DNA from: Planctomycetota bacterium
GTDB taxonomy: Bacteria > Planctomycetota > UBA1135 > GCA-002686595
DNA: 64,000 nucleotides
NCBI GenBank assembly: GCA_016712565.1
Contig: JADJQU010000003.1
Location: forward strand, 496,001-560,000
Reading direction: 5' to 3'
The translations under genes were made by a program, and so were the position numbers. Within the stretch, counting starts at the first letter, position 1, and each line of letters starts with the position of its first letter. The notes under the pieces were generated by a model. The model was not told the origin of the DNA. It searched no databases and saw nothing but the letters and a program-made list of their open reading frames with translations. This document shows positions 8,733 to 18,103 of the stretch, piece by piece.

Positions 8733-8927
8733 CCGAGGCGGCCCCCGGGACGCGCAGGGCCGCGCGCGCGGAAGGGGAACACGGCAGGGCAGCGAACTCG
8801 AGGGCGCAGAGCTCCCCGCGGCCTGCCTCCGCGGGGCACCGCGCCGTTGATCGCTTTCGCCCCCACGGCTATCCTGTGCGCCGTCCTGTGGAGTAGCGCG
8901 CGCTTCGATGCGCGACACTCCGAGAGC

Positions 8928-10277
8928 ATGCAAAGCGGCGTCCGTCACCTGGTGTCGATCGACGACCTCTCCCTGGCGGAGATCCAGGCCCTGTTCGAGC
9001 ATGCCAAGCAATTTTCCACGGACCTGCGGGCCTGGTCCCACCTCTGCCCGGGCCTGATCTCGGCCAGCCTCTTCTACGAGCCCTCGACCCGCACGCGGCT
9101 TTCCTTCGAGTCGGCCATGCTGCGCCTCGGCGGGGGAGTGCTGACCGCCGCGGACATGCGCAGCTCCTCGGCCAGCAAGGGCGAGTCCCTGGCGGACACG
9201 GTGCGCGTGGTCGGCGGCAGCTACGCCGACCTGATTGTCCTGCGCCATGCCAGCGAGGGTGCCGCCCGGCTCGCCGCCCAGTATTCGCCGGTGCCCGTGG
9301 TCAACGCGGGGGACGGGAGTCACGAGCACCCGACCCAGACCCTGTGCGACCTGTACAACCTGTGGATCGAACGGGGCCGCATCGACGGCATCCACGTGGT
9401 GCTGTCGGGGGATCTGCGCTACAGCCGCACGATCCACTCCTTCGTCTACGCCCTGGCGCGCTTCGGGGCCAACATCGTCTGCGTGCCCCTGCCCGGTTTC
9501 GAGCTGCCCGGCTACGTGATGCAGCGTCTGCGGGAGGAGTTTGGCGTCGAGCCCACGCGCGCCGATGTCTCGCGCCTCGGCGACCTGGCCCGCGAGTGCG
9601 ACGCCATGTACCTGACGCCCCAGAAGCCCCACCAGTTGAGCCTGTTCACCGATGCCAAGGGTCTTGCGGTGGAGCGCGTGGACGCGCTGTACATGACCCG
9701 GCCCCAGACCGAGCGCTACACGGCCGACGAGCTCTCGCGCACCCGCGTGGTGCACCTGGGCAAGGAGGAGATGGCGGCGGAGTCCCTGCGGGAGGCGGTC
9801 GTGATGCACCCGCTGCCGCGCCGCGACGAGATCAGCCCCGACATGGACAGCGATCCGCGCAGCATCTACTTCAAGCAGGCCGCCCGAGGCGTTCCGATCC
9901 GCATGGCGATCCTCGGCATGCTCCTGAACCGCATCGACCTCTCGGCGCCGGGGGAGCGGGTGGTGCAACCCATGTACCCGGTCACCCGCGGCTCGAACCC
10001 CTGCGCCAATCCCACCTGCATCTCGCGCACCGAGTCCAGGCATGTGACCCCCTCCTACCGGCTGGCCTCCCGAGCCCCCGTGCGAGCCTATTGCGCCTTC
10101 TGCTCCCAGGAACTGCCCCATCGCTGGGTCGGTTGTTCCACCACGGGCCTGTTCCACGAGCGCGACTCGCCCGCGGCCCGCAAGATCCGGCCCGACCACC
10201 TGGTGTTCCTGCGGGATGAGGCCGACGCCCTGGGCCAGGGGTTCGCCGCGGCCGTCCGCCCGACCCAGCCCAGTTGA
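8928..10277 (+). CDS. pyrB: Aspartate carbamoyltransferase with C-terminal PyrI-type zinc domain
   Basis: Catalyses carbamoyl phosphate plus aspartate to carbamoyl-aspartate, the committed step of pyrimidine synthesis. ATG 8928 is chosen because homology begins at once (HLVSIDDLSL); the upstream in-frame codons from 8847 look non-coding. The catalytic motifs are EPSTRTRLSFE at about 51, HPTQTLCDLY at about 134 and HPLPRRDE at about 294. After the catalytic subunit ends near residue 345, a tail of about 100 residues carries C359, C364, C389 and C392 in the pattern CANPTCIS...CAFC. This matches the four zinc cysteines of the PyrI regulatory chain (C109, C114, C138, C141 in E. coli). The PyrI nucleotide-binding domain itself is absent. 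Confidence 0.93.
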   Translation: MQSGVRHLVSIDDLSLAEIQALFEHAKQFSTDLRAWSHLCPGLISASLFYEPSTRTRLSFESAMLRLGGGVLTAADMRSSSASKGESLADTVRVVGGSYADLIVLRHASEGAARLAAQYSPVPVVNAGDGSHEHPTQTLCDLYNLWIERGRIDGIHVVLSGDLRYSRTIHSFVYALARFGANIVCVPLPGFELPGYVMQRLREEFGVEPTRADVSRLGDLARECDAMYLTPQKPHQLSLFTDAKGLAVERVDALYMTRPQTERYTADELSRTRVVHLGKEEMAAESLREAVVMHPLPRRDEISPDMDSDPRSIYFKQAARGVPIRMAILGMLLNRIDLSAPGERVVQPMYPVTRGSNPCANPTCISRTESRHVTPSYRLASRAPVRAYCAFCSQELPHRWVGCSTTGLFHERDSPAARKIRPDHLVFLRDEADALGQGFAAAVRPTQPS

Positions 10278-11298
10278 CCCAGGTGTGCGATAGCGCACAG
10301 TTGTCCCACCCCGAGCGGATCGGGCCGCTCACTTCTGGGGCCGATCCCGGTCCACGGTTTCCAGGGCTTGACGTAACTTATTGCCAGGAAATGGCTTGCG
10401 TCATGCCGGAATCGACAGGCCGACGGCACGGGATTTGACCGTCCTCCCTCGCCGGCTCGGGCGGGAGAGCGCTCGGGCGGCACCCGTTCTTTCTCAGGAC
10501 TGCACAGGAGGCCCCCCTGCCGGAAGCCCGTGGCTCCCGGGCGGGACCAGGCCTGACTCGCGATCCGTCGGCCCCGGTGGCAGGGTGCAAGAAGCTCGCC
10601 CTCCGGCGTCCGTCCCCGATGCGGCTTTCCGTTCACGGCGCGTCCCCCTTGCCCCGCTCGGGGGCCCGCCCGGCACGAAACGCCGGCCGTGGGCGGGGTA
10701 GTTCCCCGGGCGTCTCGGTTTCGGCCGCGTCGCTCCGCTGACTCGGCTGACCCGGGCGGCCTGGCCCCCTGGCCCGGCCCACCGGTCCCTTCGCCCGAGG
10801 CGGCAACGGCTTGACCCCCCCAGGGACCGGCCGCACAATCCCCTTTCCTCCCGCTCACCCCAGCCCTCGACGTGCCCCCCCCAGGCACGCCTGTCTGGGG
10901 GGACGGCGAACACGGATCCAGAGGCCCGCAACACGTGCCGCGCGCGCGTGGGGCGAGCCATCCGCGGGTCCGTTCGATCGAGTTCGTGCGAGCCCCAGCC
11001 AGCCCCCGCAACCACCCTCCTGTCCAAACCCGCTGTAGCAGATCGAGACCTTGGGACCGTGCATCCCGGCGCGCCGCGCCGAGGGGGCGCACCCAACCGA
11101 GGCCCCACCGAGACCTGCTGCACGAGTCCCTCCGCATCCGCGCCTGTCTCCGACCTGGGGCACCCAGGTCGAGACCTGCACACCGAACCCCAGTCCACGT
11201 CCGCCCACACCCCGCCCGACGCGCTCGTGTCGCAGGCCTGCCTGCCCCCGCGAGTCGATCGAGCTCCACCTGCGTGTTCGTCCGTCGCCCTCATCGCC
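10278..11298 (+). other. 1.0-kb stretch with no convincing gene
   Basis: Open frames here have the scrambled composition of GC-rich shadows and no recognisable family. What can be seen is a perfect 6-bp hairpin with a 4-base loop just after pyrB (10284-10299), then an unusually AT-rich patch around 10368-10400. That patch contains a TTGACG hexamer and a foldable segment (GACGTAA pairing with TTGCGTC, inner stem GCCA/TGGC). It could hold the promoter or leader of the lipoprotein gene at 11299, or a small RNA. I see no tRNA. Confidence 0.4.
10284..10299 (+). terminator. Hairpin after pyrB, possible terminator
   Basis: Perfect inverted repeat TGTGCG-ATAG-CGCACA lying 6 bases after the pyrB stop. 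No T-run follows, so it would at best be a weak or Rho-assisted terminator. Confidence 0.35.
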
Positions 11299-14200
11299 AT
11301 GAATGACCTGTCCGCCACGAAATCGTCGCCTGCCCCGCGCCCGGTCGCCCTTGCCTTCCTGACCGCCGTCACCCTCGGGGCCTCGGCGCTGACGGGCTGC
11401 GATCGCGCGACCCCCGCGCCGAACTCGAGCAACACGCCCGGAACGGTGTTGGTCAACCCGGCCACGGGCAAGCAATTCGTGGTCGACCCGAACTCCAGCG
11501 GTCAGGCGGACCGCATCAAGCTCACCGGCGCCTTCTGGGGCCGGCTCGTGGACGTCTACGACGTCAACGACACGCTGCTCTTCGAGGACTTCGTCATCGG
11601 GGACAACATCGCCTCGGACCTGATCAACTACCGCCTGGATCGCAACTCGATCACCGAGGCGGAGACGTTGACGATCCTGCACCCCTTCGGCACGCCCGAG
11701 TTCGACGCGAAGTTCGCCGACCTCGACCGCAATCTCCAGCCGGTGCGCAAGAACGGCACGACGATCGCGCCCACGGCGATCCTGACCGCCATCCCGCGCA
11801 ACGCGACATTGCTCTTGACCTTTGACGACCTGCTGGACGCCGGCACGATCACGCCCAAGGACATCGCCGTGCTCACGGGCTACCCGCCCGTACAGCCCTA
11901 TGAGGCGCGGGTCGTGCCCGACCCGTCCCACGGCGACCTGTTCGACTCCGACGGGGATGGCACGCCCGAGTTCCACACCACTCGCGTGCTGATCGACACA
12001 ACCGTGTCGCAGCTCGAAGCCCAGCAGTCCAACCCGCCCCTGCCGGTCAACTCCCTGGGCCTGCCCGAGGCGCAAGTCACCAACCAGCCCAACGTCCTGG
12101 TGCGGATCCCGACCTCGGTCGCTCCGGGCATCGGCCAACTCGACATCCTGTCCAACCTGACCGGCGCGGGCATGGCTCCGGCCGCCAACTCGCCCTTCGA
12201 CGCGGGCTCCGCCACCGCCGACGTGGTGCGCTCCATGCGCTCGTCCAGCGCCGACGTGGGCGACCCGAACAACGGTTTCCTGATCGACGACATCGCCCCG
12301 CGCATCGTCGGCGTGCAGGGCGTCACCCTGCAGTCGGTGCAGGCGCTCGGGGGCACGAGCTATCTGATCACCGCGACCTTCGATGCGGCCTCCTGTGCCC
12401 CGACTCCCGCGGTGGGCGACGTGATTCGCGTCGGCAGCTCGGCCCTGGCGGTCGTGTCCCTGCCGGGGTCCGCGCCCGCGGGCGGGCTGGTGACCGACGT
12501 GCTCGTGGACCTTCAGGTGGGCGACTCGTCCACGTTCCTCCCGGGCCAGGCCCAGTACCTGATGCCCTTCGATCCGACGGCGAGCGTTCCGCCGCCCTGC
12601 TTCGTGCGCATCAGCCCGACGCCGAGCCCGGCGATCTTCGCTCCGGGTGAGGGGGTCGTGCCGAACTCGACGATCACCATCCGGTTCAGCGAACCGATGG
12701 ACCCGGCCTCGATTTCCGGTTTCGAGACCTTCGCGGTGACGCGCATCAGCAACGCGAACTCCGTGGTTCCGTTGGGCAACACGATCGTCGGAGTCGTGCA
12801 GCCCTCGTTGGACCTGAAGGAGTTCACCTACTCGCCCCAAGTGCCCTTCGAACGCGTTCCGGGGGCCTTCCCCGCGGGCGAGGAATACCGCCTGACCCTG
12901 GTGGGTGGGGCCAACGGCGCCATCGACCTCTCGGGCAAGCCGATCACGGACGTGCTGCCGGCCTTCAACTTCCGCTTGGACCCGGGCGCGGGCGCCTCGC
13001 AGACCAAGGGCTTCGTCTTCAAGTTCAACAGCGCGGACGAGGATGGCAACGGCGCTCCGGAAATCCGCGGCCAGTTCCTCTTCAACCTGGCCAAGGGGAC
13101 GATCCGCCCGCGGGCGGTCGCGCGCTTCAACCGCGTCGCCGATGCGACCCAGCCGGTGCTCGGCATCCAGGTGCCCTTCACCGCACCGATCCAGACTCCG
13201 CTGTCGAACCTCGGCAGCAAGATGATGATCCTCTACCGCTACCACGACCTGGGCTTCAGCGTGGTGGACGATTCCGCCTTGAACCTGGACATCGAGGGGC
13301 TCTCCTGGGCGCCGTTCAGCGGCCTGCAGGTGGACAGCTACGACCGCTTCCGAATGGCCTTCAGCCACTGCAAGTTCCTGCCGGACGAGATCATCGATCC
13401 GATGTCCTTGCTGCCGGTGTTCCCGCTCTCCGGCGTGGTGAAGACCTTCGACAGCAACATCCTCTCCACGACCAACGATCCGCTGAAGATCGTGCACCCG
13501 AAGGACAGCGGCTACGACGTGCAGCCGGTGGACTCCTTCGTGGCCAGCACGGGCACGTTGATGATGCCCTACCCGATGAACCGGGGCCTGCCGACCACCC
13601 AGTTCACGCGCTACACCTGGCGTGACACGGGGCTTCTGGATGTCGGCGGTCCCAGCGGCAGCGGCGCCGACACGAACATCAACGGCTTTGCCCAGGGGAT
13701 CACCCCGATCAAGCTCTACGCGGTCAACAAGGTGCCGAGCATCGCCCTGCCGCTCCTGATGGAGTTCCGCTGCTACCCGGACGACTCGGCATTCGGCCTC
13801 AACGGCTTCAAGGTCAACATCGCCCTGAACTCGTCGGCGCGGCCGGCCTTCCGGGCTTTCTCGACCGGCGGCGTGCTCTCCACGGGCGCCCTGAGCAAGA
13901 TCGACCCGGACAACGAGCCCAACGCGAAGGGCGGCATCAACCCGGCCACGGGTCAGCCGACGGGGTTCGGCACGGAGATCGACCCGGTGGTCTATCTGGG
14001 CCAGATGGACTTCGTGGTGCGCGTCAACCGCGTCCACACGATCTGGATCGACACCCTGCAGTTCACCGCCCAATTCCAGACGCCGTTGACCGAACCGCCG
14101 AATTCGCTGCAGCCGGCGGGCACCCAGGTGATCGTGGCCCTGCGCGCCGCGAGCAACGTCACCAACGGCACGGCGCCCACGGGCGGAGTGGTCCCGCGGC

Positions 14201-14436
14201 TCAACGCGAACTCCTACGATCCCTACGGTGACCCGCGCGCGGCCGTGGTGGTGCCGACCAACTTCTCGGCCACCTTCCCGATCGGTCCGGGCGGCGTGCC
14301 GGACAACACCTGGAAGACCAACTTGGCCTCGCTGAACAACCTGCGCTTCATCCAGGCGCGGATCACCATGCTGTCCAACCCGGACACGCTGCTCTTCCCG
14401 GAGCTTTCCGGAATGGGCTTCTCCCTGCGCTACTAG
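11299..14436 (+). CDS. Large SbsA-type Ig-like lipoprotein
   Basis: 1045-residue predicted outer-membrane or surface lipoprotein. The start is ATG 11299: a signal sequence follows at once and ends in the lipobox LTGC (Cys34). Further upstream the open frame is compositionally non-coding. The body has an SbsA-type Ig-like domain around residues 450-530 (FSEPMDPASISG preceded by NSTITIRF), a type found in S-layer and surface proteins. Cysteines are few. The C-terminus ends in FSLRY, resembling the last strands of the two downstream paralogues (PFRY, VRWESR). It is the first of three tandem related genes before pilD, with a fourth at 32178. It lacks the glycine-rich repeat block of the genes at 14565 and 32178. 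Function unknown; likely cell-surface structure or adhesion by location. Confidence 0.82.
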   Translation: MNDLSATKSSPAPRPVALAFLTAVTLGASALTGCDRATPAPNSSNTPGTVLVNPATGKQFVVDPNSSGQADRIKLTGAFWGRLVDVYDVNDTLLFEDFVIGDNIASDLINYRLDRNSITEAETLTILHPFGTPEFDAKFADLDRNLQPVRKNGTTIAPTAILTAIPRNATLLLTFDDLLDAGTITPKDIAVLTGYPPVQPYEARVVPDPSHGDLFDSDGDGTPEFHTTRVLIDTTVSQLEAQQSNPPLPVNSLGLPEAQVTNQPNVLVRIPTSVAPGIGQLDILSNLTGAGMAPAANSPFDAGSATADVVRSMRSSSADVGDPNNGFLIDDIAPRIVGVQGVTLQSVQALGGTSYLITATFDAASCAPTPAVGDVIRVGSSALAVVSLPGSAPAGGLVTDVLVDLQVGDSSTFLPGQAQYLMPFDPTASVPPPCFVRISPTPSPAIFAPGEGVVPNSTITIRFSEPMDPASISGFETFAVTRISNANSVVPLGNTIVGVVQPSLDLKEFTYSPQVPFERVPGAFPAGEEYRLTLVGGANGAIDLSGKPITDVLPAFNFRLDPGAGASQTKGFVFKFNSADEDGNGAPEIRGQFLFNLAKGTIRPRAVARFNRVADATQPVLGIQVPFTAPIQTPLSNLGSKMMILYRYHDLGFSVVDDSALNLDIEGLSWAPFSGLQVDSYDRFRMAFSHCKFLPDEIIDPMSLLPVFPLSGVVKTFDSNILSTTNDPLKIVHPKDSGYDVQPVDSFVASTGTLMMPYPMNRGLPTTQFTRYTWRDTGLLDVGGPSGSGADTNINGFAQGITPIKLYAVNKVPSIALPLLMEFRCYPDDSAFGLNGFKVNIALNSSARPAFRAFSTGGVLSTGALSKIDPDNEPNAKGGINPATGQPTGFGTEIDPVVYLGQMDFVVRVNRVHTIWIDTLQFTAQFQTPLTEPPNSLQPAGTQVIVALRAASNVTNGTAPTGGVVPRLNANSYDPYGDPRAAVVVPTNFSATFPIGPGGVPDNTWKTNLASLNNLRFIQARITMLSNPDTLLFPELSGMGFSLRY

Positions 14437-14564
14437 GCGCAGCGGCTTCACGGTTCCATTCTCTCCACGTTCCACCTCCACGACACACCTCGAAGCTCGC
14501 TGCTCTTGACGGAGCCGGCGGTTGCGGGGCCCACGATTCGGCCGCAGTCAGGAAACCCACGAAC

Positions 14565-17500
14565 ATGAACAGCAAGATCTCCCACCACCGCGCGGCGCTC
14601 CGGCAGAGCGCGCCGTTCGTCCTCGGCCTACTGGTGCTGGGCTGCTCCGGCGGCGGTGGTGGCGGCGGGGGCAGCGGTTTCCAGATCAACAGCGTGAACC
14701 TGGCGCCCAACAGCGTGTGGTTCATCAACCGCCCGATCACGATCCAGTTCTCCGCTCCCGTCGACTTCTCGACGGTCAGCATGAATTCGATCAACATCCG
14801 GCAGCTCGGCGGCGCACCCGCCGTGGGCGAGTTCCTGCAACTCGATGCCCGCACCATTTCCTTCCAGCCGGCGTGCCCGCGCCTCTCCGACTTCTCGGAC
14901 GCGGGTCTGTTGCCGGGCGGACTGCAATACGAGCTGCGCCTCCTGGGCGGCTCCAGCTACTCCGTCCGTTCCCTGACCGGCGACGTGCTGACCACCAGCG
15001 AACAGCGCCTGTTCAGCACGCCGAATTCCGTGGATCCGTCGGCGTTGTTCTTCGACAGCACGCCGGGTTCGCCCACGCCCGTGGTGCGCAGCACGACGTC
15101 CGTGGACACGGACGCGAGCTATGTCGAAATCGGAGGCGACCCGAATTCGCGCGTGTACTTCGAGCGCGACAACCTGGGTCTGGTCTCGTTGGAGAACGGC
15201 TTCCAACTGCCCCTGAACCTGCTGAGCGACACCACCAGCCATGTGGCCGTGGTGATTGCCTTCAACCAGCCGGTGGATCCCAGTGCGTCGAACATCAACA
15301 CGACGCGACTGCGCCTGGAGTACCTCGACCAGACGGGCGCCTGGCAACCCCTGCCCGCTCAACTCACCCTGCTGGAGAACTGCACGGGCACGGGTGCCAA
15401 GGTGCGCCTCGAACTCGAGGGTGCGCTGCCCTCCAGCTCCCAGCTGCGCTGCTTCCTGGCCCCCGACTTCCGCGACATCGTTGGTGAAACCAACTCGATC
15501 ACCCAGGTCAACTTCGCGCCCGCCACGAGCGTTGCGGCTCCTGCCGCGCTCGGCGACTCCCTGGAAGAGGAGTTCATCGTGGGCGGCACGGCGCCGGGTT
15601 CGCGGGAGGAGATTGCTCCGCCCCTCGGCCTGCCCATCGCCGACTGGGGCAACGGAGCCCTCTCCACCGCGTTCGGATTCTCCGGCACCGGCGGCCCGAA
15701 CGGAGACTTCGACTTCGAAGTCAAGAGCGGACAGGTGTTCATCCTGGACACGACCACCACGATCCTCGTCGGCGGCCCGAACTTTGCCCCGACCAACCAA
15801 CAGGTCTCCGTCGGCGGTGTGGTCGACGTGCGCAACTTCCGCGTGGCGGCGGGCGGCACGCTCAAGGTCCAGGGCCAGAACCCCGTGACGATCCTGGCCT
15901 CGGGCTTCGTGGAGATCAACGGCGTCATCGAGATCAGTGGCACGGACTCCAAGGGCGTCAGCACGCTGAACACGACCAACATTCCCGAGCCGGGTGCTCC
16001 GGGGGTTGCGGGAGGCGGCAAGGGCGGCACGGGCAGCCCGCTGACCAATGCCTCCTCGCCCAAGGGCACTGAAGGCGAAGGCGCCTTCGGCCTGTCGGAT
16101 CAGGGCGGCCGCGGCGGCCAGGCCACCTTCTGGACCGGCGGCCCGGGCAACGTGGATGCTCGCCGTGGCACGGGCGGCGGCGGGGGTACCTTCGGCCCCG
16201 ATCAAATCGCCCTTTCCGGCGGACTCGCCGACCAGACCTTCATCGGACTCGACGGCGAAGCCGGGTTCAACAACCTCTTCGTCCCCGGCATCGGCGTGCC
16301 GGCGCCGATCGGTGTCGTCACCGGCACGGCGCCTCCGACCGGAGGCGCGAAGGGCCCGTCGCCCCTGTTCGACGCCAGCGCAACGAATGACTTCTTCGGC
16401 GCGGCCTTCGACTCCACCACCGGCGGCGTGACGATCGGCGAGCTCTCCAGGCCCTGGGCCGGTGCCGGTGGCGGCGGTGGCGGCGACGCCATCTGGTCCA
16501 ACGGCACGCCGTTCCCCGTGCTGCCCTTCAACATCTCGGAAGATGAGAAGGGGGCGGGCGGCGGTGGCGGCGGCGGTTCGCTGCAGATCCTGGCCCTGGG
16601 CAAGATCAGCTTCGGCGCCACAGGCTCGCTCAAGTGCCGCGGCGGCACGGGCGGCGGCGGTGAGAACACCAACTACGTCGACCGCATCGGCGGCGGCTCC
16701 GGTGGTGCCTCCGGCGGCCACGTGATTCTGCAAACGGCCTCCAAGATCGACTTCACCAAGGTGATTTCCGCGACCCAGGTCTCGATCCTCGCCACCGGCG
16801 GCCAGGGCGGTGCGGGCGCGGGCAACGTCGGCGGAGCCCAGATCGGCACCGGCGGCGCGCAGGAAACGACGGCCGTGGGCGACGCCTGCCCCACGGGATT
16901 CCCGACCACCCAGTGCCGCGGTCCGGTCTCCGGAGCCGGCGGCGACGGCGGTCCCGGGATCGTGCAACTGCACACGCCCAACGGTTTGGGCGGTGGCGAC
17001 ATCCTGCTGCCCCCGGGCCGCACGCTGCGCGACCTGTGCAAGCCGCTGCCGGTGGCGGCCACCTCGACCTTGCGCCTGATGCCGACCTTCGGTCGGACCT
17101 CGGTCGCCCGTTCGCTGTGGATCCCCATGGGCGTGGGCGGGTTCGATCCGAACGCCACCCAGGCGCCGTTCTTCAAGACGGCGACCTTCGACTTCGAGGG
17201 CGTGAATACGGCCTCGGGCAAGGTGCTGGCGACCTCGGGCGTGGTGGATCTGGGGCCGACGCTGTTGGGTCCGGCGAACATCTCCGTGGCGCCGGCGCTG
17301 CCCTTCATCACGTTGTCGGGCCGCACGATCGTCATGGACGCCTCGCCCCTGGTGGGCGGTCCTCAGCAGTACTTCCTCGACAACCCGGGCCTGCTCAAGC
17401 GCAGCACCCTGCGGCTGTCCCAGGTCGGCGTGCCGAGCAACAACCAGCGCTTCGACGTGATCTCCGCGGTCTACGATCCGAACGCGATTCCGCCGACCCT

Positions 17501-17873
17501 GTCCTTGACGACTTCCAGCTCCGATCCGCTGCTGACCTCGTTCAGCGCCGGTGGCGGTGTGGCCGCAGAGGTCGTCCCGACCTACTTCCGAGTCAGCACC
17601 AACGGAGTTGCCGACGCCCTGCCCGACGCGGCCGCGGTGTACATCAAGTTCCAGGCGGCTCCGGCCACCTCGACCGGCGTGCCGGACACGGCGGCGGCCG
17701 TGCCGCCCACTCCGGGTTCGGACGTGAGCATCCTCAACAACGACCTCAACAATGCGTCGTTCCGCTTCCTGCGGTTCCAGGTGGAGTTCGACATCGACGC
17801 CCTGAACCAGGGCATCACCCCCGCGAGCCCGCTGCCGGCTCTGGACTTCCTGCGCTTGCCCTTCCGCTACTAG
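14565..17873 (+). CDS. Glycine-rich Ig-like surface lipoprotein
   Basis: 1102-residue lipoprotein (lipobox LGC, Cys27, followed by a run of glycines). The N-terminal third has Ig-like modules starting with INRPITIQFSAPVDFSTVS and repeating as AFNQPVDPSASNIN. Around residues 415-460 is a short beta-rich pattern (VAAGGTLKVQGQNPVTILASG) like that of beta-helix proteins. Long glycine-rich blocks follow (about 480-740, many GGxGG tracts with charged spacers), then a C-terminal domain ending LDFLRLPFRY. It lies 128 bases after its paralogue at 11299 and is closed by a strong terminator at 17913. The gene at 32178 has the same order of parts. Function unknown; a secreted or surface structural role is inferred. 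Confidence 0.82.
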   Translation: MNSKISHHRAALRQSAPFVLGLLVLGCSGGGGGGGGSGFQINSVNLAPNSVWFINRPITIQFSAPVDFSTVSMNSINIRQLGGAPAVGEFLQLDARTISFQPACPRLSDFSDAGLLPGGLQYELRLLGGSSYSVRSLTGDVLTTSEQRLFSTPNSVDPSALFFDSTPGSPTPVVRSTTSVDTDASYVEIGGDPNSRVYFERDNLGLVSLENGFQLPLNLLSDTTSHVAVVIAFNQPVDPSASNINTTRLRLEYLDQTGAWQPLPAQLTLLENCTGTGAKVRLELEGALPSSSQLRCFLAPDFRDIVGETNSITQVNFAPATSVAAPAALGDSLEEEFIVGGTAPGSREEIAPPLGLPIADWGNGALSTAFGFSGTGGPNGDFDFEVKSGQVFILDTTTTILVGGPNFAPTNQQVSVGGVVDVRNFRVAAGGTLKVQGQNPVTILASGFVEINGVIEISGTDSKGVSTLNTTNIPEPGAPGVAGGGKGGTGSPLTNASSPKGTEGEGAFGLSDQGGRGGQATFWTGGPGNVDARRGTGGGGGTFGPDQIALSGGLADQTFIGLDGEAGFNNLFVPGIGVPAPIGVVTGTAPPTGGAKGPSPLFDASATNDFFGAAFDSTTGGVTIGELSRPWAGAGGGGGGDAIWSNGTPFPVLPFNISEDEKGAGGGGGGGSLQILALGKISFGATGSLKCRGGTGGGGENTNYVDRIGGGSGGASGGHVILQTASKIDFTKVISATQVSILATGGQGGAGAGNVGGAQIGTGGAQETTAVGDACPTGFPTTQCRGPVSGAGGDGGPGIVQLHTPNGLGGGDILLPPGRTLRDLCKPLPVAATSTLRLMPTFGRTSVARSLWIPMGVGGFDPNATQAPFFKTATFDFEGVNTASGKVLATSGVVDLGPTLLGPANISVAPALPFITLSGRTIVMDASPLVGGPQQYFLDNPGLLKRSTLRLSQVGVPSNNQRFDVISAVYDPNAIPPTLSLTTSSSDPLLTSFSAGGGVAAEVVPTYFRVSTNGVADALPDAAAVYIKFQAAPATSTGVPDTAAAVPPTPGSDVSILNNDLNNASFRFLRFQVEFDIDALNQGITPASPLPALDFLRLPFRY

Positions 17874-17912
17874 GGCGAGACCCTCCCCAGACCGGGGAGC
17901 TGCATCGGAATC

Positions 17913-17962
17913 CCGCACCCCCCGCGCCGGCCTCTGGGTCGGGCGGGGGGTGCGGCTTTTTT
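17913..17962 (+). terminator. Strong Rho-independent terminator
   Basis: A 13-bp perfect stem (17913-17925 pairing with 17943-17955, left arm CCGCACCCCCCGC) with a 17-base loop is followed directly by CTTTTTTC. This is the clearest intrinsic terminator in the window. It ends the transcript of the lipoprotein gene at 14565. Confidence 0.88.
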
Positions 17963-18103
17963 CACGGGCCTTCGCCCTCGGGGCGCCGCCTCCCGGGGGC
18001 TGCCGGGACCTCGACGCGTGGCAGGGGCAGGGGCCGACGCGGCCGCGCTCCGGGGCCGTTCCCGTGACCCGGCGGGCAGGGCGTTGGAGCACGTGCGCAG
18101 GAA

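Noticed and set aside
8847..8927. Upstream extension of pyrB to an earlier start
   Set aside because: The added residues have no similarity to carbamoyltransferases, which begin near the ATG at 8928.
10855..14481. A 1208-residue open frame on the minus strand opposite the first lipoprotein gene
   Set aside because: Its Arg/His/Gly-rich composition has no family features and mirrors the codon bias of the plus-strand gene, which has a lipobox and Ig-like domain.
14628..18092. A 1154-residue minus-strand open frame
   Set aside because: A shadow of the glycine-rich lipoprotein. It also runs through the strong terminator at 17913.
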